DNA from: Actinomyces qiguomingii
GTDB taxonomy: Bacteria; Actinomycetota; Actinomycetes; Actinomycetales; Actinomycetaceae
Length of the DNA stretch: 64,000 bases
Assembly (NCBI RefSeq): GCF_004102025.1
Contig: NZ_CP025228.1
Span: forward strand, 3,038,001 to 3,102,000
Direction of reading: 5' to 3'
Positions within the stretch are counted from its first letter, which is position 1. Every line of letters begins with the position of its first letter. The notes below the pieces were generated by a model. That model saw only the letters and a program-made list of their open reading frames with translations. It did not search any database and was not told where the DNA came from. This document shows positions 1 to 8,689 of the stretch, piece after piece. The translations under genes and the position numbers were made by a program.

Positions 1-861
1 GGTGCTGGTGGCGTCCGAGAAGGCCCCGTTTGGGTTCAGGTATCCCTTGTCCACCAGGCCGAAGTACCAGTCCAGTGTGCGCTGGAAGTCCTCCTCGTCG
101 TAGCGGTAGTGGGTCCCCCAGGTCTCCTGGTCCGTGTAGTGCCAATCCCCCACGGTGGCGGTGAAGGGGCTCCACTGGGTCTGGCCGTCGCTGGAGCCGG
201 AGTCCTGGATGCCGAGCCCGTAGACGGCCACGTGCTTGGGATCGAAGCCCTCCTGATCACCGCGCACCTTGTTTTGGTCCACGGTGAGCCGGGCGACGAT
301 GCGCTCGAAGGTGCCGCCGTCCTCGGGGTTCCAATCGCAGTTCTGGATCTCCTCCTCGGTGATGCCGGCCTGGGCGAGCATGTCCTTGTTGTAGAACAGC
401 GCCACGGTGTCCCAGTCCTTGGGGCAGCCATACTGGTGGCCGTCCTCGCCCTTCCACAGGTCCAGCAGGCCCTCCTGGAAGGCTGACTCGTCGACGCCAG
501 ACCAGGCGGGCTGCTCGTCGAGCGGAACCAGCACGTCCAGGTCCACGAACTGTGCGAACTTCGCGATGTGGTCCACGAATACGTCCGGGCCGGTGCCGGC
601 AATGAAGCCGGCGGTCAGCTTAGTCCAGTAGTCACCCCAGCCGATCTGGGTGATGTTGACGGTTATGCCCGTCTTCTCCTTGAAGCGGTCCGCGCAGGCC
701 TGGTACGCCGGTTCCTGGCTGGCATCCCACATCCAGTAGTCGATGGTGTTGGACTTGGCTTGCTCGTCATTGCCGGAGCAGGCCGCGAGCGTCAGCGCCG
801 CAGCTCCGGCGAATGCGCCTGTGAACAGGCCGCGGCGAGTGAGCATGAGCTTGTTGTTCAT
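1..861 (-). CDS. Sugar ABC transporter substrate-binding lipoprotein (3' part missing)
   Basis: Extracellular solute-binding protein of a CUT1-type carbohydrate importer. It would capture a sugar outside the membrane and deliver it to the two permeases encoded just upstream. The 287 visible residues start with a twin-arginine-containing signal peptide (RR at 9-10) and a lipobox LAAC with the lipid-modified Cys at 28. The mature part opens with IDYWMWDASQEP, typical of this family. A GAGGG Shine-Dalgarno lies just before the ATG, and the gene follows the second permease after 8 bp, so it is in the same operon. The reading frame is still open at base 1, so the C-terminus lies outside the window. 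The adjacent alpha-galactosidase suggests an alpha-galactoside such as melibiose or raffinose as substrate; this is inference. Confidence 0.9.
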   Translation of the reverse strand, partial: MNNKLMLTRRGLFTGAFAGAAALTLAACSGNDEQAKSNTIDYWMWDASQEPAYQACADRFKEKTGITVNITQIGWGDYWTKLTAGFIAGTGPDVFVDHIAKFAQFVDLDVLVPLDEQPAWSGVDESAFQEGLLDLWKGEDGHQYGCPKDWDTVALFYNKDMLAQAGITEEEIQNCDWNPEDGGTFERIVARLTVDQNKVRGDQEGFDPKHVAVYGLGIQDSGSSDGQTQWSPFTATVGDWHYTDQETWGTHYRYDEEDFQRTLDWYFGLVDKGYLNPNGAFSDATST

Positions 862-869
862 CTGGTCCC

Positions 870-1817
870 TCACTTGATTCCGGTGAAGCCGATGGAGTTA
901 ACGACGCGCTTGGCCGCCGCCATGAACAGCAGCAGCATCGGCAGGGCGGCCACGAGCGTGGCGGCCATGAGGCCGGACCAGTCGGTGCCGCTGGTAGGAG
1001 CCTGAGAGCGGAAGACGGCCACGGCCACGGTCAGCACGCGCGAGGAGTCCGTGTAGGACACCAGCAGGGGCCAGAAGTAGTCGTTCCAGGCGGTGATGTA
1101 GGTGATGATCGCCAGGGTGGAGATGGGCGCGCTGGCCATCGGCAGGATGAGCTGGAAGAACACGCGAATCTTCGAGGCGCCGTCGAGCAGGGCCGCCTCC
1201 TCCAGCTCGCGCGGGATGTTCATGAAGAACTGGCGCAGGAAGAACACTGCGAAGGGCGTCATGAACATGGTGGGTAGAGCGACGCCCAGCAGGTTGTCGA
1301 TCAGCCCGATCTGCTTGACCAGCACGAAGTTGGGCAGCAGCGTGAAGATCGAGGGCACCATCAGGGCCGCCAGGAACAGTGTGAACACGGCGTCCCGGCC
1401 GCGCCAGCGCAGGCGAGAGAAGGAGTAGGCGGCCATGGCGGAGAAGAACACCTGGCCGGCGGTGACCAGCGTGGCCACGATCACCGAGTTGCGCAGATAG
1501 ATCCAGAAGTTCATCGAGGCGCCGGAGCCGCCGTCGGCCAGCGCCTCCTCGGTGGACTGCATGCCGAACACGCGGGCGAAGCCGCGCAGGTTTAAGTCGA
1601 CCGGCAGGATCGAGGTGGGATCGGAAGTGATCCCGGCGTTGGAGGACAGGGCGGTGCGCAGCACCCAGTAGAAGGGCAGAATCGTGCTGATCATGACCAG
1701 GGCCATGAAGATCCAGGCGATTACCCGTCCGACGGACACGCCCTTCTTGTCCTCCCGCTTGCGTTCGTCCTGGCGACTCGCGGCGGAGTCGGCGGCAGTG
1801 GTGGTGAGAGTGCTCAT
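870..1817 (-). CDS. Carbohydrate ABC transporter permease, MalG type
   Basis: Inner-membrane permease subunit of the sugar importer (315 aa, normal length is about 280-300). A charged cytoplasmic N-terminus of about 30 residues is followed by a first membrane helix at 31-53 and five further hydrophobic segments. The EAA loop that contacts the ATPase is visible near residues 205-220 (ELEEAALLDGASKIRVF). The gene starts 15 bp after the MalF-type permease and ends 8 bp before the binding protein, which fits one operon. No ATPase gene is seen here. CUT1 systems of Gram-positive bacteria often share a distant MsmK-type ATPase. Confidence 0.93.
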   Translation of the reverse strand: MSTLTTTAADSAASRQDERKREDKKGVSVGRVIAWIFMALVMISTILPFYWVLRTALSSNAGITSDPTSILPVDLNLRGFARVFGMQSTEEALADGGSGASMNFWIYLRNSVIVATLVTAGQVFFSAMAAYSFSRLRWRGRDAVFTLFLAALMVPSIFTLLPNFVLVKQIGLIDNLLGVALPTMFMTPFAVFFLRQFFMNIPRELEEAALLDGASKIRVFFQLILPMASAPISTLAIITYITAWNDYFWPLLVSYTDSSRVLTVAVAVFRSQAPTSGTDWSGLMAATLVAALPMLLLFMAAAKRVVNSIGFTGIK

Positions 1818-1832
1818 GGTTCGTTGTTCCTC

Positions 1833-2741
1833 TCAGTCCAGGTCCGTCTCGCCCGCACGGGTCATGCGGTACTGGAGAATCGTGATTGCGGCCAGGACGA
1901 TGAGCAGCCCCACCGCCATGGCGGAGGCGTAGCCGAACTGGAAGCGCCCGAAGGCCATGTCATAGATGTAGTACTGCAGCACGCGGCTGGCGTTGACCGG
2001 GCCGCCCTGAGTGGTCACCGAGACGGTGTCGAAGACCTGGAAGGAGCCGATCATCGTCATGATCAGCACGAGCGCCAGGATGGGCCGCAGCAGCGGCACC
2101 GTGATCTTCCAGAACATGGTCCACTCGCTGGCGCCGTCCATCTTGCCGGCCTCGTAGACCGTGTTGGGGATCGACTGCAGGCCCGCGAATATGAGCAGCG
2201 CGGTGTAGCCCACGTGACGCCATACGTTGATCACGGCGATGGTGGGGATGGCCAGGGCCGAGGAGAAGAAGTTGACTCTCTCCCCGGTGATCGCCGAGAT
2301 GATCTCGTTGGAGATGCCCAGGGTGTTGTCCAGGATCCACAGCCAGAGCATGGCTACGACCACGTTGGACACCAGGTAGGGGGTCAGCACGATCGAGCGC
2401 ACCAGGGTCGACTGGGTCAGCCGCTGCATGAGCACGGCGATAACCAGGGCAAGCACGGTCTGGAGTCCGATGTTGATCACCACGTACTCCAGCGTGACGC
2501 GTACCGCGTTCCAGAAGATGGAGTCGCCGATCATGCGCTGATAGTTGGCCAGGCCGGTGAACTGCTCCGGGGTCAGCAGGTTGTACTCGGTGAAGGACAA
2601 CCAGATGCCCCGGATCAGGGGCCAGAGGTAGAAGGCGATCAGGCCGATGCCGGCGGGAATGATGAAGGCGATGCCCAGCAGGCGGTCATCCTTCGGTTTC
2701 CTGCGCAGCGCCGGCGTCACCGCGGCGTTTGCTGTGGACAT
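1833..2741 (-). CDS. Carbohydrate ABC transporter permease, MalF type
   Basis: Partner permease of the MalG-type protein (302 aa). It has six hydrophobic segments, the first at about 21-41, and the EAA loop at about 196-212 (VYEAGKMDGASEWTMF). It lacks the long N-terminal periplasmic extension of enteric MalF, as usual for Gram-positive CUT1 transporters. It lies 134 bp downstream of the alpha-galactosidase and 15 bp upstream of malG, so it probably belongs to the same transcript. The order enzyme, permease, permease, binding protein indicates coupled uptake and hydrolysis of an alpha-galactoside. Confidence 0.93.
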   Translation of the reverse strand: MSTANAAVTPALRRKPKDDRLLGIAFIIPAGIGLIAFYLWPLIRGIWLSFTEYNLLTPEQFTGLANYQRMIGDSIFWNAVRVTLEYVVINIGLQTVLALVIAVLMQRLTQSTLVRSIVLTPYLVSNVVVAMLWLWILDNTLGISNEIISAITGERVNFFSSALAIPTIAVINVWRHVGYTALLIFAGLQSIPNTVYEAGKMDGASEWTMFWKITVPLLRPILALVLIMTMIGSFQVFDTVSVTTQGGPVNASRVLQYYIYDMAFGRFQFGYASAMAVGLLIVLAAITILQYRMTRAGETDLD

Positions 2742-2875
2742 GGGAGGTGAGTGCTCCGTTCTTGATGGGGATATCGGTGGTGGTTTGAAGCCGTTGGTGC
2801 GGACCGTTGGGAACAGCGCCGGTGGGCGACGGCTCGGTCAGTACTCGCTCATCTCACTCACAACTCACTCAGCGC

Positions 2876-5059
2876 TCAGACGGCGGTGACGCGCACGAGC
2901 AGCGAGTGGTCGGGGTGGATTACGGGCAGAGAAAGCCCGGTGGTCACCAGGTAGGAGCCCGGCAGAACGACGCCCTCGGGACGCGTCCAGGCGGCCTCGT
3001 AGGTGTGGCCCTCATACAGGGGGGCGGCCAACTGCACCCGGTAGCTGCGCTTCGGGTCCAGGCCGGGCAGGGGCCGGGGGGCACCGGGCCAGGTAAGTGC
3101 CTGCCCTAGGCTGGTCAGTCCGAATAGGGCCTCGGAGCGATCCGGGGCAACGACACCTTGTATGCGCACGGCGTCGTCCTCGTCGACGTCGGCGTGAACC
3201 ACGGTGCCGGCGTGCAGCAGGGGCCGCAGCTGCTTATGCAGGGCGATCAGGTCGGCCAGGCCCCGCTTGTCGGCGTCGGTTGCGGACAGCAGATCCCACT
3301 CCACCCCCATGTGCCCCCACAGGGCGGTTGCCGCCCGGAAGGAGACGTCGAGGCTGCGCAGGGTGGTGTGGTCGCGGCCCGAGCCGACGTGCGTACCGAT
3401 CAATTCCGGCGGCAGAAGCGTCATGGTGCCACGGTTGATGTTGGCCCGGTCATGGGCGTCATTGCAGTCGGAGGTCCATACCCGCTGGGTGTGCTCAATT
3501 ATCCCCAGGTCGATACGTCCGCCGCCACCGCAGCAGGACTCGATCTCCAGACCCGGGAAGCGCTCGTGCAGCGCATCCAGTAGGCGGTACAGGGCGAGGG
3601 TCTGCTCGTGGATCGCCGGGGCGCCGTAGCGGGTGCCGAGCTCCGCGTTGGTGGCCATATGCCCCCCGGCGAGCACCGGGGAGTTGTGGTCCCACTTGAT
3701 GTAGGCAATCTCCAGCCGGTCCACTAGATCGCTAATGGCTCCGTACAGGTAGTCCCATGCGCCCGGTGCGGTCAGGTCCAGCACCCGCTGGTGGCGGTGC
3801 TCAACCGCACCGCCGGCCCCGTCGGACAGGATCCAGTCAGGATGGGCACGGGCCAGCTCGGAGTCCACGTTGATCATCTCAGGCTCGAACCACAGCCCCA
3901 GTTCCATGCCAAGGGCGCGCACATGCTCGGCCAGCGGCTCCAGCCCAGTGGGCCAAACCTCAGCGGAGACCTGCCAATCCCCCAGGCCAGAGGTGTCGTT
4001 GCGGCGGGAGCCGAACCAGCCGTCGTCAATTACGAAACGTTCAATACCGATCGCTGCGGCCTCATCGGCGAGTGCCTTGAGAGTGTCCAGATCGTGGTTG
4101 AAGTAGACGGCCTCCCAGATGTTGAGCAGGACCGGCCGGGGTCGGCGCGGGTAGGAGGGCAGGGCGCGCACATGGGCATGCGAACGGGCGGCAAGAGCGT
4201 CCAGGCCCTGACCCCACGAGCCCACCAGCCAGGGGGTGGAATAGGACTGTCCTGGGGTCAACACGACCTCGCCGGGCTGGAGCAGCTCCCCCGCCCCGAG
4301 CAGCCGGTATCCCTGTGCGGGATGAGAGGCCAAGGCGCGAGTGTTGCCGGACCAGGCGAGATGAACACCGTGCACGCGTCCGCGACGCCAGCCGAAGCCG
4401 GGGGTGCCGGCGACCAGCCAGGTGGCGGCGTCATGGCCGGGGCGCCCTTCCCAGGACTCTCGCAGCCGGGTGCCGGGGGTGAAGGGAGTGCGCACAATCT
4501 GCCGCTCGAAGGCGTGGTGACCGGTGAAGTCCAGCAGCTCCGCGGCGTCGGACGGCACCGGCAGCACGGGGGTGAGCTCGTCGATCTCAAGGGGGGCGAC
4601 GTCGGCTCCGGCGGTGTCCGTGACCAGTGCGCGCAGGCGCACCAGCCCGGTGGGTTCCAGCCGCAGCACGGTGGTCAGTTCGATTCCGTGGGTCGGATCG
4701 GTGGCGGAGGAGGTGACGACGTCGGCGGTGCCACCGGGTCCGTCCACGGTCTCCACTTCATGAGTGACTGTCTGCGGATGCACTGAGAAGACCGATCCAT
4801 CCGCGCGATGCAGCAGGACCGCGGGACGGGCCGACCAGCCCAGGTGCGGCAGTGGCAGCACCGGCAGGTCGGGAGTGGTCCAGGTCTGATTGTTGCCGGT
4901 CCCCATGGTCTGGGCCACGCCGACGTCGGCCAGTGCCGCTGCGTCGAAGGCGCCCAGGTCTTCCCCCCAGTGGCGCACGACGGGGTGCCGGTCGGGCAAC
5001 AGAGCCAACACGAGCGATGTGCCGCCGCGGCGCAGGTGGACGGTACGGGAATCGGTCAC
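2876..5059 (-). CDS. Alpha-galactosidase, GH36 family
   Basis: Hydrolyses terminal alpha-1,6-galactosyl residues of melibiose, raffinose and related oligosaccharides, probably in the cytoplasm because no signal peptide is seen. Length from the chosen GTG is 727 aa, normal for GH36. The GH36 catalytic barrel is clear: DDGWFG at about 345, the nucleophile in KWDHNSPV (Asp near 457), the substrate-binding ESCCGGGGRID near 507-518, and the acid/base in SDCNDAHDR (near 530-538). The start is GTG at 5059 because AAGGAGA lies just before it. An ATG-type start upstream would add 67 residues with no family character and would swallow the promoter. It leads the sugar operon. Confidence 0.93.
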   Translation of the reverse strand: MTDSRTVHLRRGGTSLVLALLPDRHPVVRHWGEDLGAFDAAALADVGVAQTMGTGNNQTWTTPDLPVLPLPHLGWSARPAVLLHRADGSVFSVHPQTVTHEVETVDGPGGTADVVTSSATDPTHGIELTTVLRLEPTGLVRLRALVTDTAGADVAPLEIDELTPVLPVPSDAAELLDFTGHHAFERQIVRTPFTPGTRLRESWEGRPGHDAATWLVAGTPGFGWRRGRVHGVHLAWSGNTRALASHPAQGYRLLGAGELLQPGEVVLTPGQSYSTPWLVGSWGQGLDALAARSHAHVRALPSYPRRPRPVLLNIWEAVYFNHDLDTLKALADEAAAIGIERFVIDDGWFGSRRNDTSGLGDWQVSAEVWPTGLEPLAEHVRALGMELGLWFEPEMINVDSELARAHPDWILSDGAGGAVEHRHQRVLDLTAPGAWDYLYGAISDLVDRLEIAYIKWDHNSPVLAGGHMATNAELGTRYGAPAIHEQTLALYRLLDALHERFPGLEIESCCGGGGRIDLGIIEHTQRVWTSDCNDAHDRANINRGTMTLLPPELIGTHVGSGRDHTTLRSLDVSFRAATALWGHMGVEWDLLSATDADKRGLADLIALHKQLRPLLHAGTVVHADVDEDDAVRIQGVVAPDRSEALFGLTSLGQALTWPGAPRPLPGLDPKRSYRVQLAAPLYEGHTYEAAWTRPEGVVLPGSYLVTTGLSLPVIHPDHSLLVRVTAV

Positions 5060-5155
5060 GGCGTCTCCTTCGACTTGTCTCGATCCGCAGCTGGGATCCT
5101 GGGTGAGTGCCCGCGTGGGGTGGCCGCTGCGACTCGGCCGGGGCACGCAGATTAT

Positions 5156-5184
5156 TTTATAGCCGAAGAAATGAGTGGCGTCAA
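5156..5184 (-). promoter_or_regulatory. Sigma-70-type promoter of the alpha-galactosidase operon
   Basis: On the minus strand TTGACG (5184-5179) and TATAAA (5161-5156) are separated by exactly 17 bp, about 95 bp before the GTG start of the alpha-galactosidase. This is an unusually good match in such GC-rich DNA. It predicts a 5' leader of roughly 90 nt. No clear operator was recognised around it. Confidence 0.75.
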
Positions 5185-5250
5185 GCACCGCGGATGGACT
5201 GCGTCCGCCACCGAAGCACATGTGCCCCTCCGACAGCCCGTTCAGCTGCG

Positions 5251-5420
5251 GATGGACCACCTAGCCACGGATGGACCACCTGAGAGGCGCTCTCAGACGA
5301 TCCAAGCGCAGAACCCCGGTCCAAGCGCGAGACCGGGAGCCGGCCACGCCCACACACCACCCGCCAACACCCACCACGCCCTCACAAACCCGAAGAGCCG
5401 GTTTCCCAAAGCCGCGCACC
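5251..5420 (-). repeat. Family-2 inverted-array element, copy 1
   Basis: Intergenic element between guaB3 and the alpha-galactosidase promoter. Two 19-bp units beginning GGATGGACCACC (from 5251 and 5270) run into a perfect stem, CTGAGAG (5280-5286) and CTCTCAG (5290-5296). This is followed by oppositely oriented 19-bp units ATCCAAGCGCAG (5300) and GTCCAAGCGCGA (5319). The outer flank to about 5420 contains the reverse complement of a CTCTTCGGGTTTG block shared with the copies at 16395 and 46105. No reading frame is supported here. Confidence 0.75.
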
Positions 5421-5462
5421 GCAAAGCTCCAAAACGCGTACGTGTCGGGGACAGCGCACGTG

Positions 5463-6587
5463 TCAGCTCGGCTCATATGGGGCGACCACGATCTCAACGC
5501 GCTGCAGCTCCTTGACGTCGGCGTAGCCGGTTGTGGCAAGCGTGCGCCGCAGTGCACCCATTAGGTTCAGGGTGCCGTCGGCCCGCCGGGAGGGGCCGGT
5601 TAGGATCTGCTCCATGCTGCCAACGGTGCCGACATGGCTACGGTATCCGCGGGGCAGCCGCTCGTGGCGGGCCTCGGCACCCCAGTGGTAGCCGCCGCCG
5701 GGAGCCTCCTCGGCACGGGCGAGTGCGGCCCCGAGCATGACGGCGTCGGCGCCGCAGGCGATGGCCTTAACGACGTCGCCGGAGTTGCCGACCGAACCGT
5801 CGGCGATCACATGCACGTAGCGGCCGCCGGACTCGTCCATGTAGTCACGGCGGGCGGCGGCGACGTCGGCGACGGCGGTGGCCATGGGCATGTGCAAACC
5901 AAGGACCTGCCGCACGGAGGAGGAGGCGCCTCCGCCCTGGCCGACCAGCACGCCCGCCGCGCCGGTGCGCATCAGGTGCAGGGCCGCGGTGTAGGTGGTC
6001 ACGCCGCCGACCACTACGGGCACGTCCAGCTCGTAGATGAAGCGCTTGAGGTTTAGCGGCTCGACCGATCCGGAGACGTGCTCGGCAGAGACCACCGAGC
6101 CGCGGATGACCAGCAGGTCGACGCCGGCGCCGACGACGGTGCGCCAGTGGCGCTGGGTCTGGGAGGGGCTGAGCCGCCCGGCGACGACGACGCCGGCTTC
6201 CCGGATCTTGTCCAGCCGGGCGGTGATGAGCTCCGGACGCACCGGGGGCCGATAGACGTCCTGCAGCACGGCGGTGGCCTGCTCGGGTGCGGCGGAGCGG
6301 ATACGCTCCAGGGCGGAGGTGGGATCCTCGTAGCGAGTCCACAGGCCCTCTAAGTCCAGGACGCCGATGCCGCCAAGCTGCCCGACCAGAATCGCCGTTT
6401 CGGGACTCATCACCGAGTCCATGGGCGAGGCCATCACCGGCAGGTCCACATGGTAGGCGTCCAGCTGCCAGTCCACGCGTACGTCACGCACATCGCGGGT
6501 GCGGCGCGCCGGGACCAGGGCAATGTCGTCGAAGGAGTAGGCCTGCCGGGCGCGCTTGTCCCGCCCGATCTCGATCTCACCGCTCAT
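5463..6587 (-). CDS. guaB3: GuaB3 family IMP dehydrogenase-related protein
   Basis: Member of the IMP dehydrogenase/GMP reductase TIM-barrel family (374 aa), a second paralogue common in Actinobacteria beside true GuaB. It begins with the barrel (YSFDDIALVPARRTRDVRDV) and has no CBS domain pair. Where IMP dehydrogenase carries the catalytic Cys in GSICTTR, this protein has GQGGGASSSVRQVLG, so the usual nucleophile is absent and its reaction is uncertain. The phosphate-binding part SVGNSGDVVKAIACGADAVM is retained. The ATG overlaps the end of the upstream HEPN gene by 11 bp, so translation may be coupled. The authentic guaB lies at 10446-11969. Confidence 0.9.
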   Translation of the reverse strand: MSGEIEIGRDKRARQAYSFDDIALVPARRTRDVRDVRVDWQLDAYHVDLPVMASPMDSVMSPETAILVGQLGGIGVLDLEGLWTRYEDPTSALERIRSAAPEQATAVLQDVYRPPVRPELITARLDKIREAGVVVAGRLSPSQTQRHWRTVVGAGVDLLVIRGSVVSAEHVSGSVEPLNLKRFIYELDVPVVVGGVTTYTAALHLMRTGAAGVLVGQGGGASSSVRQVLGLHMPMATAVADVAAARRDYMDESGGRYVHVIADGSVGNSGDVVKAIACGADAVMLGAALARAEEAPGGGYHWGAEARHERLPRGYRSHVGTVGSMEQILTGPSRRADGTLNLMGALRRTLATTGYADVKELQRVEIVVAPYEPS

Positions 6588-7887
6588 CCGTGATTGTCCT
6601 TTCTGTCTCGGTTCTGTACCGACGGTCGCGCAGCAACCGAGTCAGCCGCTGCTGGGAAATGAACCACTCCTCGGCCTCGGGCGCCATGGCTCCCAGAACG
6701 AGCCGCACGTCACGATACGTGCGGCGGATCTCCTCACTGGACAGCACTGGCTCAAGATGAGCAACCCGATTACGCACTGCATGCAGACGACTGACAGCGT
6801 CGGCGAGAAGAAACGGCGCCTCTTCCGAAGCCGGATCGAGGTTGGCGAATCCCTGGTGGAGGGCCTGGCGCCACAACCACCTGCTGGCTCCACGTCGCCT
6901 GTGACGACGCGGCATGAGTTTGGCCCAGGCGCCGAAGGGAAGCTGCCCGATCATGTCATCATGAGTGGGGTGTTCGGGCCGTTGAGATCGGGGCCGGCGC
7001 CGGAACGCCGCTTGTACACGCTGCTCTGCCTCAGCCAGATCCGCTCCGAGCTGCTTGTGTAACTGTGAGCAAGGTGCCAGGGTCCACAGTTCAGAACCGT
7101 CGGAGCCTTCCTGAGTGGCGTTCCACGCGCGTAGCGCCATGTCAATCGAGTTGCGCATGAGAACCTCCACCAGGTGCAGCGAGGCATACAGCTCGGCAGA
7201 CATGTCGATGTTCCACTGGTACAGGCGCAGCGCGGCCTCGTCACTGTCCGTCAGCTCCCGGTATCGTCGCATCCGAGGCTCACTCAGCAGGGGGAGCAAC
7301 ACGGTTGGATAAGGATCGCGGTGCGGTTTCCCCTGGTTCAGGTCTGCCAAGCCCCCAGCCAGCATTTCCTCAAGGTGTTGCAGCTTCTGAGAGATCTCCG
7401 CCTGTCCGCTGTGCACATCACCCATCAGGCCCAGTCCTGTCACTGCCACCGCGGGCAGCAAACCGGGCTCCTCGCGCAGCAGCGTCACCAGCGTGTTCAA
7501 AGCAGCATCAATCATGCGCACAGTGAGGTCCACGGCACCCTCGGCCTGCATATCTCCATCGTCACAAGCCTCGACCAAAACGGCGAGAACCGCCGCCTTG
7601 TGGGTTGCCGCCTGGATGGCCAGTTCGCTGAGATCGTGTCCCTGCAAGGCTCGTTCGACCCGCTGGGTCGCCTCCGTGAGGGCGTCCGGCGAGTACTCAT
7701 GCACAGCGGCGGGTGCCAGAGAGCGCCGCGCTGCGGCCAGCAGTGCCTCCTGGCCGGTTTTGTGCCCGAGGGCGGCGTGCAGGAGCCGCCTTGGCCGAGA
7801 CTCGCGTAGGTACTGCTCGGAGGGTGTGCCCCAGATACGGCGCAGCGCCCCGGCGAGGGCGGACACAATGGGCTCCGCACCTGGCAT
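6577..7887 (-). CDS. HEPN-domain Abi-like protein with extra helical N-terminal domain
   Basis: Putative abortive-infection type protein (436 aa). The C-terminal half (about 205-436) resembles the AbiD/F-like HEPN group: RLYQWNIDMSAELYASLHLV and a downstream RNRVAH at about 372-377, matching the R-x4-H RNase motif of HEPN domains. The N-terminal 180 residues look all-helical and are not recognised. A short coiled-coil-like linker (EISQKLQHLEEML) joins the halves. The start is ATG 7887, preceded by GGAAGGGAG; a longer frame to 8019 has no ribosome-binding site. The stop overlaps guaB3 by 11 bp. An IS remnant and repeats lie upstream, suggesting an accessory insertion next to a housekeeping gene. 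RNA cleavage is inferred from the motif only. Confidence 0.7.
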   Translation of the reverse strand: MPGAEPIVSALAGALRRIWGTPSEQYLRESRPRRLLHAALGHKTGQEALLAAARRSLAPAAVHEYSPDALTEATQRVERALQGHDLSELAIQAATHKAAVLAVLVEACDDGDMQAEGAVDLTVRMIDAALNTLVTLLREEPGLLPAVAVTGLGLMGDVHSGQAEISQKLQHLEEMLAGGLADLNQGKPHRDPYPTVLLPLLSEPRMRRYRELTDSDEAALRLYQWNIDMSAELYASLHLVEVLMRNSIDMALRAWNATQEGSDGSELWTLAPCSQLHKQLGADLAEAEQRVQAAFRRRPRSQRPEHPTHDDMIGQLPFGAWAKLMPRRHRRRGASRWLWRQALHQGFANLDPASEEAPFLLADAVSRLHAVRNRVAHLEPVLSSEEIRRTYRDVRLVLGAMAPEAEEWFISQQRLTRLLRDRRYRTETERTITDER

Positions 7888-8189
7888 CTGCGCTCCCTTC
7901 CAAGCATCCAGACAGCATCCGGACAGCACTGGAGGCCCAGGTGTTCGGCCCAGACCTCCAGCAATATGAAGTGAGCGACGTCCTTGCGGGCGCTCACTAT
8001 CACCCCTGATGCTACCCAAACCGGTTCACACGAAACAACATTGAGCCTTTCTCGCCAGGAGCCCCGGACCGACCAGGATCTGCGTGATGACGGGGAAGAT
8101 CCGAGACAACGCGATGGCACTGCGGTCCCCCATGGCGGTCCCCTATGGCGGTCCCCCATGACCTCAATCCTCGATCTCAACCGACATCT

Positions 8190-8415
8190 ACCGCGCCATC
8201 GCGCCGTTCTCCTCCCCGAGCCGCCGGTTCTGATGAGAAACGCTCACAGCTCCATTTTCGCCTTGTGCCGTTCGGCCTTGGCCCTGGCAAGGTCCTGCGC
8301 CTCGGACTCGCTCTTGTGCTGCTGGGCGTCGGCGTGCTGCTTCCTGCATTTGGCGATCCAGTTGCCCACCGACTGGGGCACCAGACCATAGGAGGCGGCG
8401 ACCGATGCTATCGCC
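8190..8415 (-). pseudogene. Transposase orfA remnant (IS3-like)
   Basis: Decayed fragment of an IS3-type helix-turn-helix transposase protein. Read on the minus strand, one frame gives IASVAASYGLVPQSVGNWIA with the following K/E-rich helix, and another frame gives RRLGEENGAMAR. These two pieces correspond to the normal order of an orfA protein (helix-turn-helix, then the L-R-R-E-N leucine-zipper region) and are separated by a frameshift. No orfB, terminal inverted repeats or target duplication could be seen. A 14-bp tandem (ATGGCGGTCCCC) lies just downstream at about 8130-8160. Confidence 0.55.
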
Positions 8416-8421
8416 CGGTTT

Positions 8422-8689
8422 CCCTTCAACCACCCCGGCGGGCGACCTTCCGCGCCCGCCTGGCCGAGGCCGGAGAGCCGCAGGGTTGGGGGCCGGGACC
8501 TGCCAACCTTCCGCGCCCGCCTGGCCGAGGCTGGAGAGCCGCAGGGTTGGGGGCCGGGACCTGCCAACCTTCCGCGCCCGCCTGGCCGAGGCTGGAGAGC
8601 CACAGGGTTGGGGGCCGGGACCTGCCAACCTTCCGCGCCCGCCTGGCCGAGGCCGAACAGGAGGCCCCCTTCAACCACCCCGGCGGGCA
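8422..8689. repeat. 61-bp tandem repeat, 3.5 copies, between 22-bp direct repeats
   Basis: Units of exactly 61 bp start at 8445, 8506, 8567 and 8628 (each begins ACCTTCCGCGCCCGCCTGGC); the fourth is truncated at about 8665. The copies are almost identical. The array is bracketed by a direct repeat, CCCTTCAACCACCCCGGCGG, at 8422 and 8668. It sits inside the transposase remnant region. Open frames across it are by-products of a repeat with few stop codons. Confidence 0.85.

Noticed and set aside
5060..5260. N-terminal extension of the alpha-galactosidase
   Set aside because: The in-frame extension overlaps a strong promoter and the ribosome-binding site of the GTG start, and has no family similarity.
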